A stretch of DNA of 64,000 nt from CBDCUC01 sp965222485 (GTDB taxonomy: Bacteria > Pseudomonadota > Alphaproteobacteria > Rhizobiales > Hyphomicrobiaceae), in assembly GCA_965222485.1 (NCBI GenBank), contig CBDCUC010000040.1, positions 558,001 through 622,000 of the forward strand. Reading direction: 5' to 3'. The position numbers and the translations under genes were made by a program. The number at the start of each line of letters is the position of its first letter. The stretch's first letter is position 1. The notes beneath the pieces were generated by a model. It saw only the letters and a program-made list of their open reading frames with translations. It searched no databases and was not told where the DNA came from. Below, piece after piece: positions 45,246-53,090 of this stretch.

Positions 45246-45715
45246 TTTGATTGCGGCGCTATTCAGCTCAGCGCGGGGCGCTAGACGCCTTGCTCAGTTT
45301 GTTTTCGCTCACGCTGCTATTCCTCGGCCCTTCGGCCTCGGGCAGCTGCGCGGGTGCGGCGCATTCGCGCCGGGTCGCCTTGCTCCCTGCGGTGCCAGTC
45401 AGCACGCTCGACCCACGCTAGGAAACCTCCCGGCGCGCATGTAGCCGAAGGCGTATGCGTCGCCGATATCGCGGTGCCTGCGCGGTAGCGCTGAATAGCG
45501 CCGCGATCAATATCACAATGTTATGCGTGGAAACCTCCCGGCGCGGGTGTAGGCGAAGCCGTACCCGTCGCCGTTTCACGCGCCGGCGCGTAGCGTCGAA
45601 TAGCGCGTGAGAAATATAGCGCCACCATGGATACCTCCCGCCGCGCCCGTAGGCGGAGCCGTGGGCGTCGGCGTCTTCGCGCGCTGGGCTTTAGTCCAAG
45701 TAGCGCGCGAAAAAT
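45246..45715. repeat. Mosaic palindromic repeat block 3 (longest copy)
   Basis: The block opens TTGATTGCGGCGCTATTCAGC and carries module B in reverse (45296-45358, beginning AGTTTGTTTTCGCTCACGCT). Next is the reverse of the 'GGGAGCAAGGCGACCC' module, and then module A in reverse (about 45,420-45,463). The hairpin module follows in reverse, ending GCTGAATAGCGCCGCGATCAA near 45,512, so the first 267 bases are bounded by a 20-bp inverted repeat. Two more module-A-like units follow, each with a different hairpin (ATAGCGCGTGAG and TAGCGCGCGAAA). It begins directly after one stop codon and ends four bases before another. Confidence 0.75.
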
Positions 45716-45718
45716 AGC

Positions 45719-45958
45719 TCACCCCTTCCGGCTAAACGCACCGTTCCTCACCCACATCACCATCTGGATGGCGAACGAGGCGATACCGCAGACAGACGAC
45801 CAGAACTCAATTCTGCTTGTGAGAGGCTGAGGCGGCGGTGCCGCTTCAGGCGCCAACGAGGGATCCGGCGCGTCCGGGAAAAAGCTCATGCCGTAGTGAT
45901 AGGCGATGCCTGCGAACACAATCGCGAGCAAAAGGAAAATCCAATTCGACATACGCAT
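45719..45958 (-). CDS. Small membrane protein with two spans (79 aa)
   Basis: GGGGAG stands eight bases before the ATG at 45956-45958. The product begins MRMSNWIFLLLAIVFAGIAY, one membrane segment. After a Pro/Ala-rich loop a second hydrophobic helix (SSVCGIASFAIQMVMWV) follows, and a basic tail ends the protein. It is not recognised as a named family. Its 3' end touches repeat block 3. Confidence 0.6.
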   Translation of the reverse strand: MRMSNWIFLLLAIVFAGIAYHYGMSFFPDAPDPSLAPEAAPPPQPLTSRIEFWSSVCGIASFAIQMVMWVRNGAFSRKG

Positions 45959-46072
45959 AGGTCAAATCTCCCCAATTCTAGAACGCGGCGTCAGCGACCA
46001 CACCTGCTGCACACACACTCAAATGCAAACTGAAACGGCGCACGCGCTGCACCAAGCCCTCGACCTCGATCT

Positions 46073-47140
46073 TTATTGTACCGAAGAGCCCTTGAGCGCC
46101 GGCTTGTTCGTCTTGGCCTGACCCGCCGTCCGCGCCTTCTTCTTTTTCACAACCTTGCGCCGCTTCGGCTCCGGCTCTTCGATGCCGAGCCGCTTGTTGC
46201 GCGCCTTTATAAACATACGCCGCAATTTCCGCGCCTGCTTGCGATTGCCGCAACTCCACGCCGTCACGGTATGACGTACGCTTTTGGCCTTCGCCGCGTC
46301 CGCCGCCATCGGCATGTTGTCGATGCTGGTGGAGTTGAAAAGCGTCTTCCAGAAATACTGGCTGAAGCCGTGCTCCAACAAACTCGCAGCCCGGATGTTG
46401 CGGTCGGTTCCGGATGGTTCGCCAAGCACCACCACCATCAGCTTCTGACCACCGCGCGTCGCGCTCGCCACGATGTTGAACCCGGAATCGCAGATAAAGC
46501 CGGTCTTCAGCCCGTCCGCCCCTTCGAAGGTCCGTAACAGCGCGTTGTGTGAGCGAAGCCGGATTTTGCCGATGCGGAACCGCTGCAGTGTCCAGTAATG
46601 CGCATACTGCGGAAACTCCTTCATGACCGCCCGCGACAACTTTGCCAAATCGCGCGCCGTCGTCACCTGCGCTTTGGCCGGCAGGCCGTTCGGGTTGACG
46701 AAGTGCGTGCGCGTCATGCCGAGCCGCTTCGCCGTCGCATTCATTTTATTGGCGAAGGCCTGCGTCGAACCGGCGACCGCCTGCGCCAGCATCACCGCCA
46801 CGTCGTTCGCCGACTTGACGATCAGTGCTTTCAGCGCGGTGTTCACCAAAAGGGATGCGCCCTTCGGCAGACCCACCTTGCTCGGCGGCTGCTTTCTGGC
46901 TTCCAGTGTGCTCGGGATTTTGGTTTTCAGCGTCAGCTTGCCGTCGCGCAGCGCTTCGAACACGAGGTACGCCGTCATGATTTTCGTGAGCGAGGCGGGG
47001 TGCCACTGATGGTCGGCGTCTTCCGCATAAAGAACTTTGCCCGACTTGGCGTCGAACAACAGCGCCGGCCCGGCGGAAGCCGTCTGCGGCATCAGGAGGC
47101 CGAAGGAAATGATCAGTGCCGGAATTATGGCAGAGCGCAT
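46073..47140 (-). CDS. D-alanyl-D-alanine carboxypeptidase (penicillin-binding protein 5/6 type)
   Basis: From the ATG at 47138-47140 (AGGGGA about 11 bases upstream) the product has a signal peptide ending QTASA-GP and a serine-type peptidase domain. The motifs are S50-LTK53, S110-AN112 and KTG in DGLKTGF. The enzyme trims the terminal D-Ala from peptidoglycan stem peptides. The usual C-terminal beta domain with an amphipathic membrane anchor is absent; instead about 60 residues rich in Lys and Arg follow (RRMFIKARNKRLGIEEPEPK, then a KKKK-type stretch). That tail could bind the membrane or cell wall by charge. It is divergent from the TIR-like gene. Confidence 0.9.
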   Translation of the reverse strand: MRSAIIPALIISFGLLMPQTASAGPALLFDAKSGKVLYAEDADHQWHPASLTKIMTAYLVFEALRDGKLTLKTKIPSTLEARKQPPSKVGLPKGASLLVNTALKALIVKSANDVAVMLAQAVAGSTQAFANKMNATAKRLGMTRTHFVNPNGLPAKAQVTTARDLAKLSRAVMKEFPQYAHYWTLQRFRIGKIRLRSHNALLRTFEGADGLKTGFICDSGFNIVASATRGGQKLMVVVLGEPSGTDRNIRAASLLEHGFSQYFWKTLFNSTSIDNMPMAADAAKAKSVRHTVTAWSCGNRKQARKLRRMFIKARNKRLGIEEPEPKRRKVVKKKKARTAGQAKTNKPALKGSSVQ

Positions 47141-47384
47141 GCGGGCAACATCCCCTATGGCGAAGCGGGCAACAACCAAAATGACGTATATCGGGTCCGC
47201 AAAGTGTCACAGCTTTGCGCGTAACTCAACGCGCCATCCCGCCCTTTTCAACGCGCACGAAACTTAAACGCCTAGTGTGGCCGGAAAAAAACGCGAGTGG
47301 GTGGGTTTGGGGGGACTTGTGGGGGCTGGCGGAAGCAATGCCCCAGGTGGCGATGATGCAGGGCAGAGCGGCGCGAATCTGTGC

Positions 47385-47390
47385 TAAAAT
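47385..47390 (+). promoter_or_regulatory. Extended -10 element (TGCTAAAAT) for a probably leaderless TIR transcript
   Basis: TGC-TAAAAT matches an extended -10 hexamer. It ends six bases before the start codon of the TIR-like gene at 47397, so transcription would start at or next to the ATG. No ribosome binding site is visible in front of that ATG, which agrees with a leaderless mRNA. Confidence 0.4.
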
Positions 47391-47396
47391 AGCGGG

Positions 47397-48038
47397 ATGA
47401 CGATTCCCGGTTTCAATGACGCCAAGGTCCACTTCTTCTCCTCGCATGCGTGGTCTTACAGCTACCGCCGTTCAGGTCTCCATGCGATCCTGCAGCCATG
47501 GGAGCGCGGTGTCGATTTCCAAGACTATTCCATTTCTCGCGCGCATCCACTCGGTACCGATACCGACCCGGAACTTGCCCGCGAGCTTCGCGACATAATT
47601 CGCCATATGGACGCCTTACTTATTATTGCCGGCATGTACGCGAACAAAAGGCCGTGGATGCAGTTTGAAATAGATATGGCATTCGCATTTGATGTTCCGA
47701 TAATTCCTATTTTGGCGCATGGACAAAAGCGGGTGCCGCGCATACCAACACGGCTTGCGGCGTGCGACCCCGTGCGCTGGCGCGGAGATTCGATCCGCGA
47801 GGTGCTATTGAACTGTGTATCATTGGAACGCCGAGAATTGATTGAAGCTAGAGTTGCTCACCGCGTTATCACCTCTCAACAGGCAAACCGGAGACGGCGC
47901 GCCGATTCCGCAGCGCGCCGCTCTCAAATGCACAGGGGACCGGTGTTACCCCCAAGCAGAAATGTCCTAGCGGATTACATCGACACTAATCCAAAACCAC
48001 CGAGGGACCACCTCATCGATCTACTTCGGCGTCGATAG
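47397..48038 (+). CDS. TIR-like domain protein (DUF1863/ThsB-like fold), candidate defence protein
   Basis: Residues 10-130 follow the pattern of the MTH538-type TIR-like domain (DUF1863): HFFSSHAWSYSYRRSGLHA, FQDYSISRAHPL, IRHMDALLIIAGMYANKRPW, QFEIDMAFAFDVPIIPIL and a final HGQKRVPRI. E91 in QFEID is at the position where active NADase TIR domains keep a catalytic Glu. In the Thoeris system, proteins with such domains (ThsB) make NAD-derived signals on phage infection. About 80 residues rich in Arg follow the domain and are unassigned. No ThsA (SIR2 or Macro) partner is seen, but a membrane protein follows. The base composition is richer in A/T than around it. Confidence 0.75.
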   Translation: MTIPGFNDAKVHFFSSHAWSYSYRRSGLHAILQPWERGVDFQDYSISRAHPLGTDTDPELARELRDIIRHMDALLIIAGMYANKRPWMQFEIDMAFAFDVPIIPILAHGQKRVPRIPTRLAACDPVRWRGDSIREVLLNCVSLERRELIEARVAHRVITSQQANRRRRADSAARRSQMHRGPVLPPSRNVLADYIDTNPKPPRDHLIDLLRRR

Positions 48039-48242
48039 CGCAAGGCTTCTGACCAAAGACCGACTTGTCAGCTCAATTGCCGCCCAACGCCAGATAAGCG
48101 TGCCAAGCGTCAAAAGACCCAATGCCGGAAATTGATAGCTCTGGCAAGCGACGTGGGTCGGGAAGAGTAACATCGTTGGGGCGTTTACTGCGCCGTGGCA
48201 TTGCACTGCCCGGGCAAAATTTTATACATGAGAGACCAATGC

Positions 48243-49145
48243 ATGGATTCAATTGTCAATTTATTGGTGAACTGGATTGCTCAACCTATCGTCGCAGCGT
48301 CTATTGTTGCTCTAGTTGGGTTTTTGTACCGCGACCTGATAAGTCGCTACATTGCCGGAAAGGTGGATCAGGGGTTTGCGCGCGAAATTGAATTACTTCG
48401 GTCTGATCTAAGAAAGTCAGAGCGGGAATTTGAGCAAAGGATTGCGGAAAACGCGAGTCGGGCCAGCTCCGCGCGCGATGTTGCGTTACGTGCACTTTCT
48501 GACCGACAGTCCGCACTGAATCAGCGCAGACTAAATGCTATCGACGCCCTTTGGAAGGCCAAGACAGTATACGACGGCTCTCGGAGCGCCTCGCAAATTC
48601 TCACCAACATCAACTATGACAACGCGCTTGAGGCATCTGCGCGAGACCCAAAAGTAAAACTGTTCTTTGAGGTCATGCTCAAGACAATTCCACTGGCACA
48701 ACTGACGAAAGATAAACAGGTGCCGTCGATCTCATCCGAACGACCCTTCTTGTCTCCACAGGTCTGGCTGCTGTATCGCGCGTATACCGGGATAATCAAT
48801 AACGCATTTGTAAGATTGTATTGCGGCTCACTCGGCTTGGGTGACCCTAAACTATTAAATGAAGAACCGACGAATACGGCAATCAAGGCCGCCCTTCCGC
48901 ATTTCTCCGCCTATGTGGACAAGTTTGGCACATCAGGGCATTACCACCTTCTTGACCATATCGAAGAAGCGCTCGTGGTTGCCACGCAGAAGATGCTTTC
49001 CGGGGATGACACGGACAGTCAAACACTTGGTCAAGCGCAGCGGATAGTTATGCAACAACCGGAGCCTGATTTTACTGCTGAACGGCTGGAGGTCCCGCCA
49101 GAATTGCGAGTTGACCAACCTGTACCGCCCCCTGATTCCGTGTAA
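48243..49145 (+). CDS. Single-span membrane protein with coiled coil, next to the TIR-like gene
   Basis: In-frame starts exist at 48195 (GTG), 48228 and 48243. The last is chosen because GAGAG precedes it and the protein then begins with its membrane segment (MDSIVNLLVNWIAQPIVAAS). The first 30 residues are hydrophobic. A coiled coil follows (about 35-85; EIELLRSDLRKSEREFEQRI). The rest is a helical soluble domain with LNAIDALWKAKTVYD and RPFLSPQVWLLYRAYTGIIN, ending in a Pro-rich tail. Proteins of this build (anchor, coiled coil, helical domain) are common in genomic islands and unassigned. It lies 204 bases after the TIR-like gene on the same strand and shares its A/T-rich composition. Confidence 0.6.
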   Translation: MDSIVNLLVNWIAQPIVAASIVALVGFLYRDLISRYIAGKVDQGFAREIELLRSDLRKSEREFEQRIAENASRASSARDVALRALSDRQSALNQRRLNAIDALWKAKTVYDGSRSASQILTNINYDNALEASARDPKVKLFFEVMLKTIPLAQLTKDKQVPSISSERPFLSPQVWLLYRAYTGIINNAFVRLYCGSLGLGDPKLLNEEPTNTAIKAALPHFSAYVDKFGTSGHYHLLDHIEEALVVATQKMLSGDDTDSQTLGQAQRIVMQQPEPDFTAERLEVPPELRVDQPVPPPDSV

Positions 49146-49260
49146 CTGCCCATCGTAGGTTCAGCTTTGCGGAAAAACAGTAGGGACCAAGCGACTATAC
49201 AAATTCTCTATCGTGACTTGCCCATCCGGCGCCCAACAAAAAAACTTCCTCAAAAACTCC

Positions 49261-49347
49261 TGGTGCCCCTGGCCCGACTCGAACGGGCACGTCATCGCTG
49301 ACAACGGATTTTGAATCCGTCGCGTCTACCAATTCCGCCACAGGGGC
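49261..49347 (-). tRNA. tRNA-Leu (anticodon CAA)
   Basis: The reverse strand folds into a full tRNA: acceptor GCCCCTG/CAGGGGC, discriminator A and encoded CCA. It has a D arm with GGAATTGGTAGACGC, an anticodon stem ACGGA/TCCGT with loop TTCAAAA (anticodon CAA), a long variable arm typical of leucine tRNAs, and the T arm GTTCGAGTC. Its 3' end faces the A/T-rich TIR block. Beyond the 3' end, T-runs on the minus strand (near 49,241-49,247) could end transcription. Confidence 0.97.
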
Positions 49348-49407
49348 TTAAGCGCCAACATAAAGCGCAGGCGCCGGACTATAATGATGAGCAAGACTTC
49401 GTCAAAT

Positions 49408-49786
49408 TATTACTCGCGGGCAATTCCGAACGCCTTCGCGTTCGGGCCCGCGAGTTCGGCGACGGGTACGCCTCCGGCTACACCCGCGCCGGGAGGTTTC
49501 CACATGCACCGCTCGTTTGTGGCTGGTACCCCAGGGAGCAAGGCGACCCGGCGCGTTGCGCCGCCCCGTCGGAGCGTGCCGGGCGAAGCCCGATTGGCGC
49601 GCGTGAGACATATTTATTGCGCCGATCGCGACGCCTTCGGCTACATGCGCGCCGGGAGGTATCCTAGCTTGGGTCGAGCGTGCTGACTGGCACAACAGGG
49701 AGCAAGGCGACCCGCGGCTTTGCCGCGCGCCCGCGCAGCTGCCCGAGGCCCTTGGGCCGAGGAGATGCAGCGTGAGCGAAAACAAA
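49408..49786. repeat. Mosaic palindromic repeat block 4
   Basis: A hairpin ACTCGCGGGC/GCCCGCGAGT with inner GAACGC/GCGTTC leads into forward module A (GGCGACGGGTACGCCTCC through GGGAGGTTTCC). Next is the GGGAGCAAGGCGACCC module, a second A-like unit (GCGACGCCTTCGGCTACATG) and a second GGGAGCAAGGCGACCC copy. The block closes with module B, ending GTGAGCGAAAACAAACT. The last T and C of module B belong to the TAG stop codon of the gene that ends at 49787. Confidence 0.75.
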
Positions 49787-50134
49787 CTAAGGCTGCAGCA
49801 CGTAGCTGTTAAACCCCATCATACTCCGCCGGTGCACGATCTTGATTTTGGCGCCCAATTGCAAGGGCGAGGCGGAATGCGTGCTGACGGGAACGACGAT
49901 GCCGCTGTCCAGTTTCGCGCGCAGGGTATGGATTTTCTGGCCGAATTCGTTTGCGCCGATGACGGAGCGCTCAACCACGGCATCCATGGTCGCGACGTCT
50001 TGGGCGTGGGTGAGCCCCACCCACAAGCCGCCAAGCGCCAGCATGATGGCAAGGATGGCGCCGAAGAACATAATGCGCTGCCATCGTTGCCGCACGATCA
50101 GCGCATCGAGGCGCTGTTGGGTGTTTGGTCTCAT
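49787..50134 (-). CDS. Small single-span membrane protein downstream of ecm (115 aa)
   Basis: The ATG at 50132-50134 lies nine bases after the stop of ecm, so the two are co-transcribed. The product has a basic N-terminus, one membrane segment (about residues 22-44: MFFGAILAIMLALGGLWVGL) and a periplasmic part of 70 residues (VERSVIGANEFGQKI; GAKIKIVHRRSMMGFNSYVL). Its function is unknown. The stop codon lies at the edge of a repeat module. Confidence 0.65.
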   Translation of the reverse strand: MRPNTQQRLDALIVRQRWQRIMFFGAILAIMLALGGLWVGLTHAQDVATMDAVVERSVIGANEFGQKIHTLRAKLDSGIVVPVSTHSASPLQLGAKIKIVHRRSMMGFNSYVLQP

Positions 50135-50143
50135 GCCGCCTAT

Positions 50144-52159
50144 TTAGGCAGCCTGCTTCGCACCTTCAACCAGCCGCACGATATCCGCCATGATCGCGTT
50201 GAGCTTGAAGTCCTTCGGCGTATAGACGGCCGCGACGCCGACGGCTTTCAGCGTTTCCGCATCTTCGGGTGGAATAATGCCGCCGACAATCACCGGAATG
50301 TCGCTCAAGCCCTTTTCGCGGATGCGCGTCATCACGTCTTTCACGAGCGGTACATGGCTGCCCGACAGGATCGATAAGCCGATGACGTGCACGTCTTCAT
50401 CCTGCGCCGCGTTGACGATTTGCGCAGGTGTCAGTCGGATGCCTTCGTAGACAACCTCCATGCCGCTGTCGCGGGCGCGCACCGCGATCTGCTCTGCGCC
50501 GTTTGAGTGTCCGTCGAGACCCGGCTTGCCGACCAGGAATTTAAGCCGCCGCCCGATTTTCGCCGAGACCGCTTCCACGCCTGCGCGCACTTCGGCAAGG
50601 CTTTCATCTTCAGACGCGGCTGCTGATTGCGCGACACCCGTCGGCGCGCGGTATTCGCCGAAGATCTGGCGCAGGCGTCCGCCCCATTCGCCCGTCGTCA
50701 CGCCGGCCTTGGCGCATGCAATGGAGGGCTCCATGACGTTACGGCCTTCCTTCGCCGCTGCTTCCAATTCGGCAAGCGCCTTTTCAACGGCTGCATTGTT
50801 GCGCTCCTGGCGCCAGGCTTTCAGGCGTTCCACTTGCTGCGCTTCGACAGCCGGGTCGATCACCTGGATCGCGCCTTCACCGGCCGACAGCGGAGACTCT
50901 TCGGTTTCCGTCCAGCGGTTGACGCCGACCACAACCTGCTCACCGCTTTCAATGCGCGCCAGACGTTCGGAATTGCTCTCAACCAGCCGCCGCTTCATGT
51001 AGTCGATCGAGGCGACGGCGCCGCCCATCTTGTCGATGGTTTTAAGTTCCGCGCGCGCTTCGTCCTTCAGCGCATCAACTTTGCGCGTGATTTCCGCCGA
51101 GCCGTCGAAGATGTCGCCGTATTCGAGAAGATCGGTTTCATAAGCGAGGATCTGCTGCATTCTCAAAGACCATTGCTGGTCCCATGGCCGCGGCAGGCCG
51201 AGCGCTTCGTTCCATGCTGGTAGCTGTACGGCGCGCGCACGCGCGTTCTTCGACAGCGTCACCGCGAGCATTTCAACAAGGATGCGGTAGACGTTGTTTT
51301 CCGGCTGCTGCTCGGTAAGCCCCAGCGAGTTGACCTGCACGCCATAGCGGAAGCGACGGTGTTTCGGGTTCTCAACGCCATAGCGCTCGCGGCAGATCTC
51401 ATCCCATAGCTCGGTGAATGCGCGCATCTTGCAGATCTCGGTGACAAACCGCAGACCGGCGTTGACGAAGAACGACACACGCCCGACGACCTTTTCAAAG
51501 TCCTCAGGCTTCACTTCGCCTGAGGCCTTCACCTGATCGAGCACGGCGCGCGCTGTTGCCAGCGCATAAGCCAGTTCCTGCACGGGCGTCGCGCCTGCTT
51601 CCTGCAAGTGATAGGAGCACACGTTCGTCGGGTTCCACTTCGGCACTTCCACCCACGAGAACACGATGGTGTCCTGGATGAGTTTCAAAGAATGCTCCGG
51701 CGGGAAGACGTACGTCCCGCGCGATAAGTACTCCTTGATGATGTCGTTTTGGATCGTACCGGTGAGCTTGTCGCGAGGCGCCCCCTGCTCATCTGCAAAC
51801 GCGACGTAAAGCGACAACAGCCACGCCGCCGTCGCGTTGATCGTCATCGACGTGTTCATCTGATCGAGCGGAATGCCGTCAAGAAGCGCCCGCATGTCGC
51901 CGAGGTGGCTGACCGGCACTCCCACCTTGCCGACTTCGCCGCGCGCCAGTTCATGGTCGCTGTCATATCCGGTCTGCGTTGGCAGATCGAAGGCAATTGA
52001 CAGCCCGGTCTGGCCTTTCGACAGGTTGCGCCGGTAAAGCTCGTTCGATTTCGCGGCCGTCGAGTGGCCGGCGTAGGTGCGGAAAATCCATGGGCGGTCC
52101 CGCTCCGATTGCGCCGCGCCAGCTCCACTTTTTGCTTGAGGAGTGTCCTTCTCAGCCAT
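50144..52159 (-). CDS. ecm: Ethylmalonyl-CoA mutase (Ecm/MeaA), coenzyme B12-dependent
   Basis: Ecm converts ethylmalonyl-CoA to methylsuccinyl-CoA in the ethylmalonyl-CoA pathway, by which acetyl-CoA is assimilated without the glyoxylate cycle. The mutase domain (about residues 1-520) has PWIFRTYAGHSTAAKSNELY, GLSIAFDLPTQTGYDSDHEL, SMTINATAAWLLSLYVAFAD, TGTIQNDIIKEYLSRGTYVF and NAGLRFVTEICKMRAFTELW. The B12-binding domain near the C-terminus has the DxHxxG motif with H551 (GLDGHSNGAEQ). The sequence follows the Ecm pattern more than that of methylmalonyl-CoA mutase, and ccr and mcd nearby support the assignment. AAGGG precedes the ATG at 52157-52159. It is not adjacent to ccr, unlike the gene order reported for Rhodobacter. 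Confidence 0.93.
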   Translation of the reverse strand: MAEKDTPQAKSGAGAAQSERDRPWIFRTYAGHSTAAKSNELYRRNLSKGQTGLSIAFDLPTQTGYDSDHELARGEVGKVGVPVSHLGDMRALLDGIPLDQMNTSMTINATAAWLLSLYVAFADEQGAPRDKLTGTIQNDIIKEYLSRGTYVFPPEHSLKLIQDTIVFSWVEVPKWNPTNVCSYHLQEAGATPVQELAYALATARAVLDQVKASGEVKPEDFEKVVGRVSFFVNAGLRFVTEICKMRAFTELWDEICRERYGVENPKHRRFRYGVQVNSLGLTEQQPENNVYRILVEMLAVTLSKNARARAVQLPAWNEALGLPRPWDQQWSLRMQQILAYETDLLEYGDIFDGSAEITRKVDALKDEARAELKTIDKMGGAVASIDYMKRRLVESNSERLARIESGEQVVVGVNRWTETEESPLSAGEGAIQVIDPAVEAQQVERLKAWRQERNNAAVEKALAELEAAAKEGRNVMEPSIACAKAGVTTGEWGGRLRQIFGEYRAPTGVAQSAAASEDESLAEVRAGVEAVSAKIGRRLKFLVGKPGLDGHSNGAEQIAVRARDSGMEVVYEGIRLTPAQIVNAAQDEDVHVIGLSILSGSHVPLVKDVMTRIREKGLSDIPVIVGGIIPPEDAETLKAVGVAAVYTPKDFKLNAIMADIVRLVEGAKQAA

Positions 52160-52440
52160 TTTGAGACCCTTGCATTATCCCGGCAGTTGTCGTCGTGGCG
52201 CCAATCTAGCCTCGCGGATCGGCAATGCGAAGCCCATTATTTGCCGCCCCCCCTGGGCAGACGGTCGGACAAATCGCCGTGGACTTGCGGATTGGAAGTA
52301 GGCGCGCCGCCAGACTTGGCGTCGATACAACCGGCTTACAGGGGCTCGACCCATAACCTGGGCTTACCAAATCCCAAACATAGCCCTCCCAGCGGAGCGT
52401 CCGCCGGGCCTATTGCCCCCTCAAACCGGGACGTTTGTGG

Positions 52441-52806
52441 TTAGGTGGTTGATTGATCGACAACTCGCTCGGTCGAGACGCGGTTGCGTATGGGGGCCTT
52501 TCGCCAGCCTGTTACCGCCATAATGAGGCGCGCTGCGATCAGGAGAAGCAGGAGCGAAACGATAAGGCCAACCCCGGTCGCGACGACCAAATCGCTGCTG
52601 CTGTCCGATGATACGACGATGCCTTCCTCAGCGAAGGTCCGTATCGAGATCAATGAGCCCAGTAGGAATACGGGTGCGGCCCCGAGCGGCAGAAGCCCGC
52701 CGTCGAGCGCCTCTCGCAGCAGATAGGCACCATAGAGCGATAGCGACACCACAATCACCAGGGTGATATCGCCGACGTCGAACAATTGATGTAGGTAATC
52801 CATCAT
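52441..52806 (-). CDS. Three-span membrane protein (121 aa)
   Basis: The start is the ATG at 52804-52806 because the preceding in-frame GTG has no support. The product has hydrophobic segments at about residues 13-32, 37-58 and 73-96 and a basic, polar C-terminal tail (TGWRKAPIRNRVSTERVVDQ). It is an inner-membrane protein of unknown function. It lies between ecm (same strand, 280 bases downstream) and ccr (divergent). Confidence 0.55.
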   Translation of the reverse strand: MMDYLHQLFDVGDITLVIVVSLSLYGAYLLREALDGGLLPLGAAPVFLLGSLISIRTFAEEGIVVSSDSSSDLVVATGVGLIVSLLLLLIAARLIMAVTGWRKAPIRNRVSTERVVDQSTT

Positions 52807-52852
52807 GGTAACCAACACGCGAACCTTTGGGTCAAACTGACGAATAGCCTCT

Positions 52853-52873
52853 TGCCGCGCTTTGGTCGCGGCA
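52853..52873. promoter_or_regulatory. Inverted repeat TGCCGCG/CGCGGCA upstream of ccr
   Basis: Seven bases (52853-52859) are repeated inverted at 52867-52873 with a seven-base gap. It lies between the divergent membrane-protein gene and ccr, 218 bases before the ccr start codon. It is an operator candidate for ccr regulation; no known regulator is implied. Confidence 0.3.
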
Positions 52874-53090
52874 TGAGCTATACATCACAAGAGTAAGATG
52901 GATTGGGTGAACGAAAGGTTAGCGTCTCAGATGTGCGCCGATCAGCCTTAATGGAGCCTGGGCAGGGCCCCGGGCGGGGCGATCCAGAATCCAACTTGAA
53001 AGTGGCGCCGATCTGTGCGCCCATCCCAGCCGGAAAACTTGAAACTTGGTCTTTGAAGGGCATCGATCGCCCACAGGGAGGCAAAACGAA

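Noticed and set aside
45246..45715. Repeat block 3 as a CRISPR array.
   Set aside because: The repeated units are palindromic modules of unequal length and orientation with no constant repeat/spacer rhythm, and no cas gene is present.
47397..49145. A complete Thoeris system.
   Set aside because: No ThsA with a SIR2 or Macro/SLOG domain is present; the neighbour is a membrane coiled-coil protein, so only a candidate relationship is reported.
49772..50377. A 201-codon plus-strand frame over the 3' end of ecm and the small membrane gene.
   Set aside because: It is the antisense frame of two well-supported minus-strand genes and has no protein motif.
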